A stretch of DNA of 64,000 bases from Coraliomargarita algicola (GTDB lineage Bacteria > Verrucomicrobiota > Verrucomicrobiia > Opitutales > Coraliomargaritaceae). Shown here piece after piece: positions 62,170 to 64,000 of this stretch. The position numbers and the translations under genes were made by a program. The DNA lies in the NCBI RefSeq assembly GCF_033878955.1, contig NZ_CP138858.1, forward strand, positions 930,001 through 994,000, read 5' to 3'. The number at the start of each line of letters is the position of its first letter. Position 1 is the first letter of the stretch. The notes under the pieces are model-generated. The model saw only the letters and a list, made by a program, of their open reading frames with translations. It did no database searches and was not told where the DNA came from.

Positions 62170-62968
62170 CGTCCTCCTCCACTTTAAATAAGCTCTGCAA
62201 TACGAGCGCCAGACCATGATAGAGTCCGAGCAATAGGCCCAAGACTAGCAATGCACCCCAGGTATGAAATGCACCCGCGGCACGCTCTGCGCCAAAAGCT
62301 AAGCCCCAGCCAGAAATAATGATAATCCGAGTGGTATTGGCCACCCATGCCAGTACGGGTAAGAGTAAGAGCATACTCCAAAAAAGCCCACGTTGCGGAA
62401 AGCGGAGCAAGGTCAATGCCACTCCTCCACTAAGTAATACTTGTAGCAACTGCATGCCACCGCAAGCGGCTTCAATCGAAATGGGCAGACCATCAATTTC
62501 TAGCAAAGTGCCGCTGACCATGACATCCATCCCCAACAGATCGAATAATCTCCCCGTCACCGAAGCCCCACTCAAGCGAAACCACCAACTTAATGGCGTC
62601 AGCTCCAGAAGCACCCATGGAAACGCACCCGCGCACAAGATCCATAAACGTAGCTTAGGGATCGCACTTGGAGGGAAACAAAACAACACCGCCAATCCGG
62701 CCCAGCCACATGCCATCATCAACATCTGGTTAAATAATATTCCTAGCGACAAAGTTGCCACAGAGGCATACACCCAGACACGATTCGGCGATGGATTCTC
62801 AGTGGGCCCGGGTGTCTTGAGGGCCACATACCAAGCCAATGGCACTAAACCGATGATAATCACCACGTCCGGCGACATGCGCCACCAAGCCATGTTTAGC
62901 AACCAAATCGCAGGTAGCATTAACCCGAGTAATACCGTGGCTACCTGACTGCGATGCATTTCACTCAT
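62153..62968 (-). CDS. Exosortase (archaeosortase/exosortase family)
   Basis: 271 residues with about eight membrane helices and the catalytic triad expected for this cysteine protease-like family: Cys169 in EAACGGMQLL, Arg214 in NTTRIII and His235 in GAFHTWGAL. It should cut and transfer PEP-CTERM proteins such as those at 11170 and 11994. The usual EpsI is a separate gene here (61092-61679). Exact exosortase subtype not assigned. It overlaps the TPR-like gene by 8 bp. Confidence 0.93.
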   Translation of the reverse strand: MSEMHRSQVATVLLGLMLPAIWLLNMAWWRMSPDVVIIIGLVPLAWYVALKTPGPTENPSPNRVWVYASVATLSLGILFNQMLMMACGWAGLAVLFCFPPSAIPKLRLWILCAGAFPWVLLELTPLSWWFRLSGASVTGRLFDLLGMDVMVSGTLLEIDGLPISIEAACGGMQLLQVLLSGGVALTLLRFPQRGLFWSMLLLLPVLAWVANTTRIIIISGWGLAFGAERAAGAFHTWGALLVLGLLLGLYHGLALVLQSLFKVEEDDEYAQ

Positions 62969-64000
62969 CCGCTGTGTTTAATTCGTTGAGCCAATCGCGA
63001 AAGATAGGTTCGTTAGGCGCTAAGCGCAATAGGACATTTAAAACCTTACGTGCACTTTCGTAGTCATTTCGATCAAGCGCTGATCGATATCTGAAAACAC
63101 ATCCTTCCACCGAATCCGCACCTAGACTATCATAGATTCTTTCCGCATCGTCCAGCTTCCCCTTCGCCAGTGCCGCACGAGCCAATAATTCTTTGCCTGA
63201 CGTAGCCTCACTCAAGTCCTTACGCTTAGAGAAAATCTCATCCAAATAGGTCCAATCTTGCTGTTCTAAGGCGGCCAATGCCGCGAGATAAGCAGCTCGA
63301 TAGCCGACTGCACCAGCGGTGTCCATTACGCGGCCTAATTGCGCCAGCCCCGCTTCGATTTGTCCCTCCAGTAACAATAACTCTCCGCTCAGACCTTGCA
63401 CCGCAATATCCTCGGGGTAAGCCTGACTGTGCTTCAAACCGACCGCGCTACCATACAATGCAGCCTGAGACTTGGTATCTGCATACGGCAACCAATTGAG
63501 CGCAGGCTCACCAATATACAGAGCTTCAGGGACCGGACCAGACCAGATCCGATCGGCCGCGGCCATCCACCCGTTAGCGAGCAAAAGCGAGCCTATGGCA
63601 TAATCTGAAGCGAGGAAACTTTCCATACGACTCAAGGGCTGATCTGCGTTGGGCGACAAGGTCGGACGATAAGTTTGCAGAAACCGTAGCCAACGGTGCA
63701 CGCGTGGATTATCATCGAAGACGACACCGCGCGGCCACTTGCCCTCAACCCGCCACTCCAGCAGTGCAATTAAACAAGCCTTCAACTCTGGAGCGACGGC
63801 GTAATTGCCCGTAGGCATGCTACGTAGCACTGCCAGTGCGGCCGCCTCCTCTCTTTCACGTATCCGCTCCAAGCACCACAACCAATAGTAAGCTTCACTA
63901 TTCGAGAGTATCGCAGGTGAGCGCAGATGATCATCCAAAAAATCAGCAGACAAAAATACATCATCCGGTGTCTCGGCGAGGGTTTGAGTGATAGTGCCCC
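62961..64000 (-). CDS. TPR-like helical repeat protein of the exosortase operon (5' end outside window)
   Basis: The frame is open from 62961 up to the window end at 64000, with no start needed inside; a TTG at 63951-63953 is not a convincing start. At least 346 residues, a chain of helix pairs with TPR character (ALAVLRSMPTGNY, LLARAALAKGKLDDAERIYDSLGA, ALDRNDYESARKVLNVLLRLAPNEP). TPR proteins such as PrsT-like partners are common in exosortase loci and may bind polysaccharide-assembly proteins. First seen gene of the minus operon. Confidence 0.7.
   Translation of the reverse strand, partial: GTITQTLAETPDDVFLSADFLDDHLRSPAILSNSEAYYWLWCLERIREREEAAALAVLRSMPTGNYAVAPELKACLIALLEWRVEGKWPRGVVFDDNPRVHRWLRFLQTYRPTLSPNADQPLSRMESFLASDYAIGSLLLANGWMAAADRIWSGPVPEALYIGEPALNWLPYADTKSQAALYGSAVGLKHSQAYPEDIAVQGLSGELLLLEGQIEAGLAQLGRVMDTAGAVGYRAAYLAALAALEQQDWTYLDEIFSKRKDLSEATSGKELLARAALAKGKLDDAERIYDSLGADSVEGCVFRYRSALDRNDYESARKVLNVLLRLAPNEPIFRDWLNELNTADE

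Noticed and set aside
62440..62460. Sigma-54 promoter-like TGGCATGCAGTTGC on the minus strand
   Set aside because: Spacing between GG and GC is one base short and it lies within the exosortase coding region.

Overview
The window looks like the chromosome of a free-living Verrucomicrobiota, most likely an Opitutae/Puniceicoccales (Coraliomargarita-like) marine heterotroph. The pointers are PEP-CTERM proteins together with an exosortase, a pseudopilin with an H-X9-DG motif inside a sugar-degradation cluster, a long-form IspG, FabV as enoyl reductase, a lexA operator close to the TGTTC-N4-GAACA type I recall for Verrucomicrobia, and weak Shine-Dalgarno use. The taxonomic call is inference.

Region 1 (1-21,400) is a polysaccharide-degradation locus. 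A GntR-headed, LacI-bodied repressor (12,815-13,903) sits at a divergent control region. Leftward lie two tandem PEP-CTERM beta-sandwich proteins, a double pectate-lyase-3 beta-helix protein, and two very large paralogous lipoproteins in which a GH42-like barrel is interrupted by a GH2-type sandwich; a tailless relative of the PEP-CTERM pair sits between the two. Rightward lie a predicted alpha-toroid protein of unknown family, a pseudopilin-like protein, a GH42 beta-galactosidase, an SGNH hydrolase whose catalytic blocks are circularly permuted, and a purple-acid-phosphatase-like enzyme. The same 27-bp double operator occurs at the divergent region and upstream of the leftmost transcription unit, so both arms are probably one regulon.

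Region 2 (21,400-36,800) is mostly housekeeping: fabV, UDP-glucose dehydrogenase, a TIGR04282 glycosyltransferase-like protein, lexA with its operator, a glyoxalase, a fatty-acid desaturase, citramalate synthase, two identical tRNA-Gln(UUG) genes, a DUF445 protein, ispG, a CNNM/CorC-type transporter-like protein, a beta-barrel porin, a D-2-hydroxyacid dehydrogenase and apt.

Region 3 (36,900-39,545) looks different. It has a heptanucleotide tandem repeat, perfect palindromes, a small membrane protein, an endonuclease/exonuclease/phosphatase-fold protein, a long non-coding stretch and a RelB/DinJ antitoxin remnant. Inverted copies of AGGTCAGAGG lie near its two ends. malQ follows.

Region 4 (41,169-64,000) is an exopolysaccharide plus protein-sorting locus. 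On the plus strand a polyprenyl-phosphate sugar transferase is followed, with almost no gaps, by a beta-helix protein and then a complete signalling chain: H-NOX nitric-oxide sensor, PAS hybrid histidine kinase, a receiver-kinase protein whose receiver Asp is Asn, an RsbW-like/GAF/SpoIIE phosphatase fusion and a single-domain receiver. After these come an alkaline-phosphatase-fold hydrolase, a CBS-type manganese pyrophosphatase, four glycosyltransferases, an O-antigen-ligase-type polymerase, a uridine kinase and a DxD glycosyltransferase. A converging minus-strand operon carries a TPR-like protein (cut by the window end), exosortase, a membrane protein, EpsI, a sigma-54 activator without sensor domain, and a GT4 glycosyltransferase. 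The natural reading is that nitric oxide controls matrix polysaccharide output, with a phosphatase-based partner switch, in the same locus that anchors PEP-CTERM surface proteins such as those of Region 1. This NO-sensing, partner-switch and exosortase combination is the strongest candidate here for an undescribed system.
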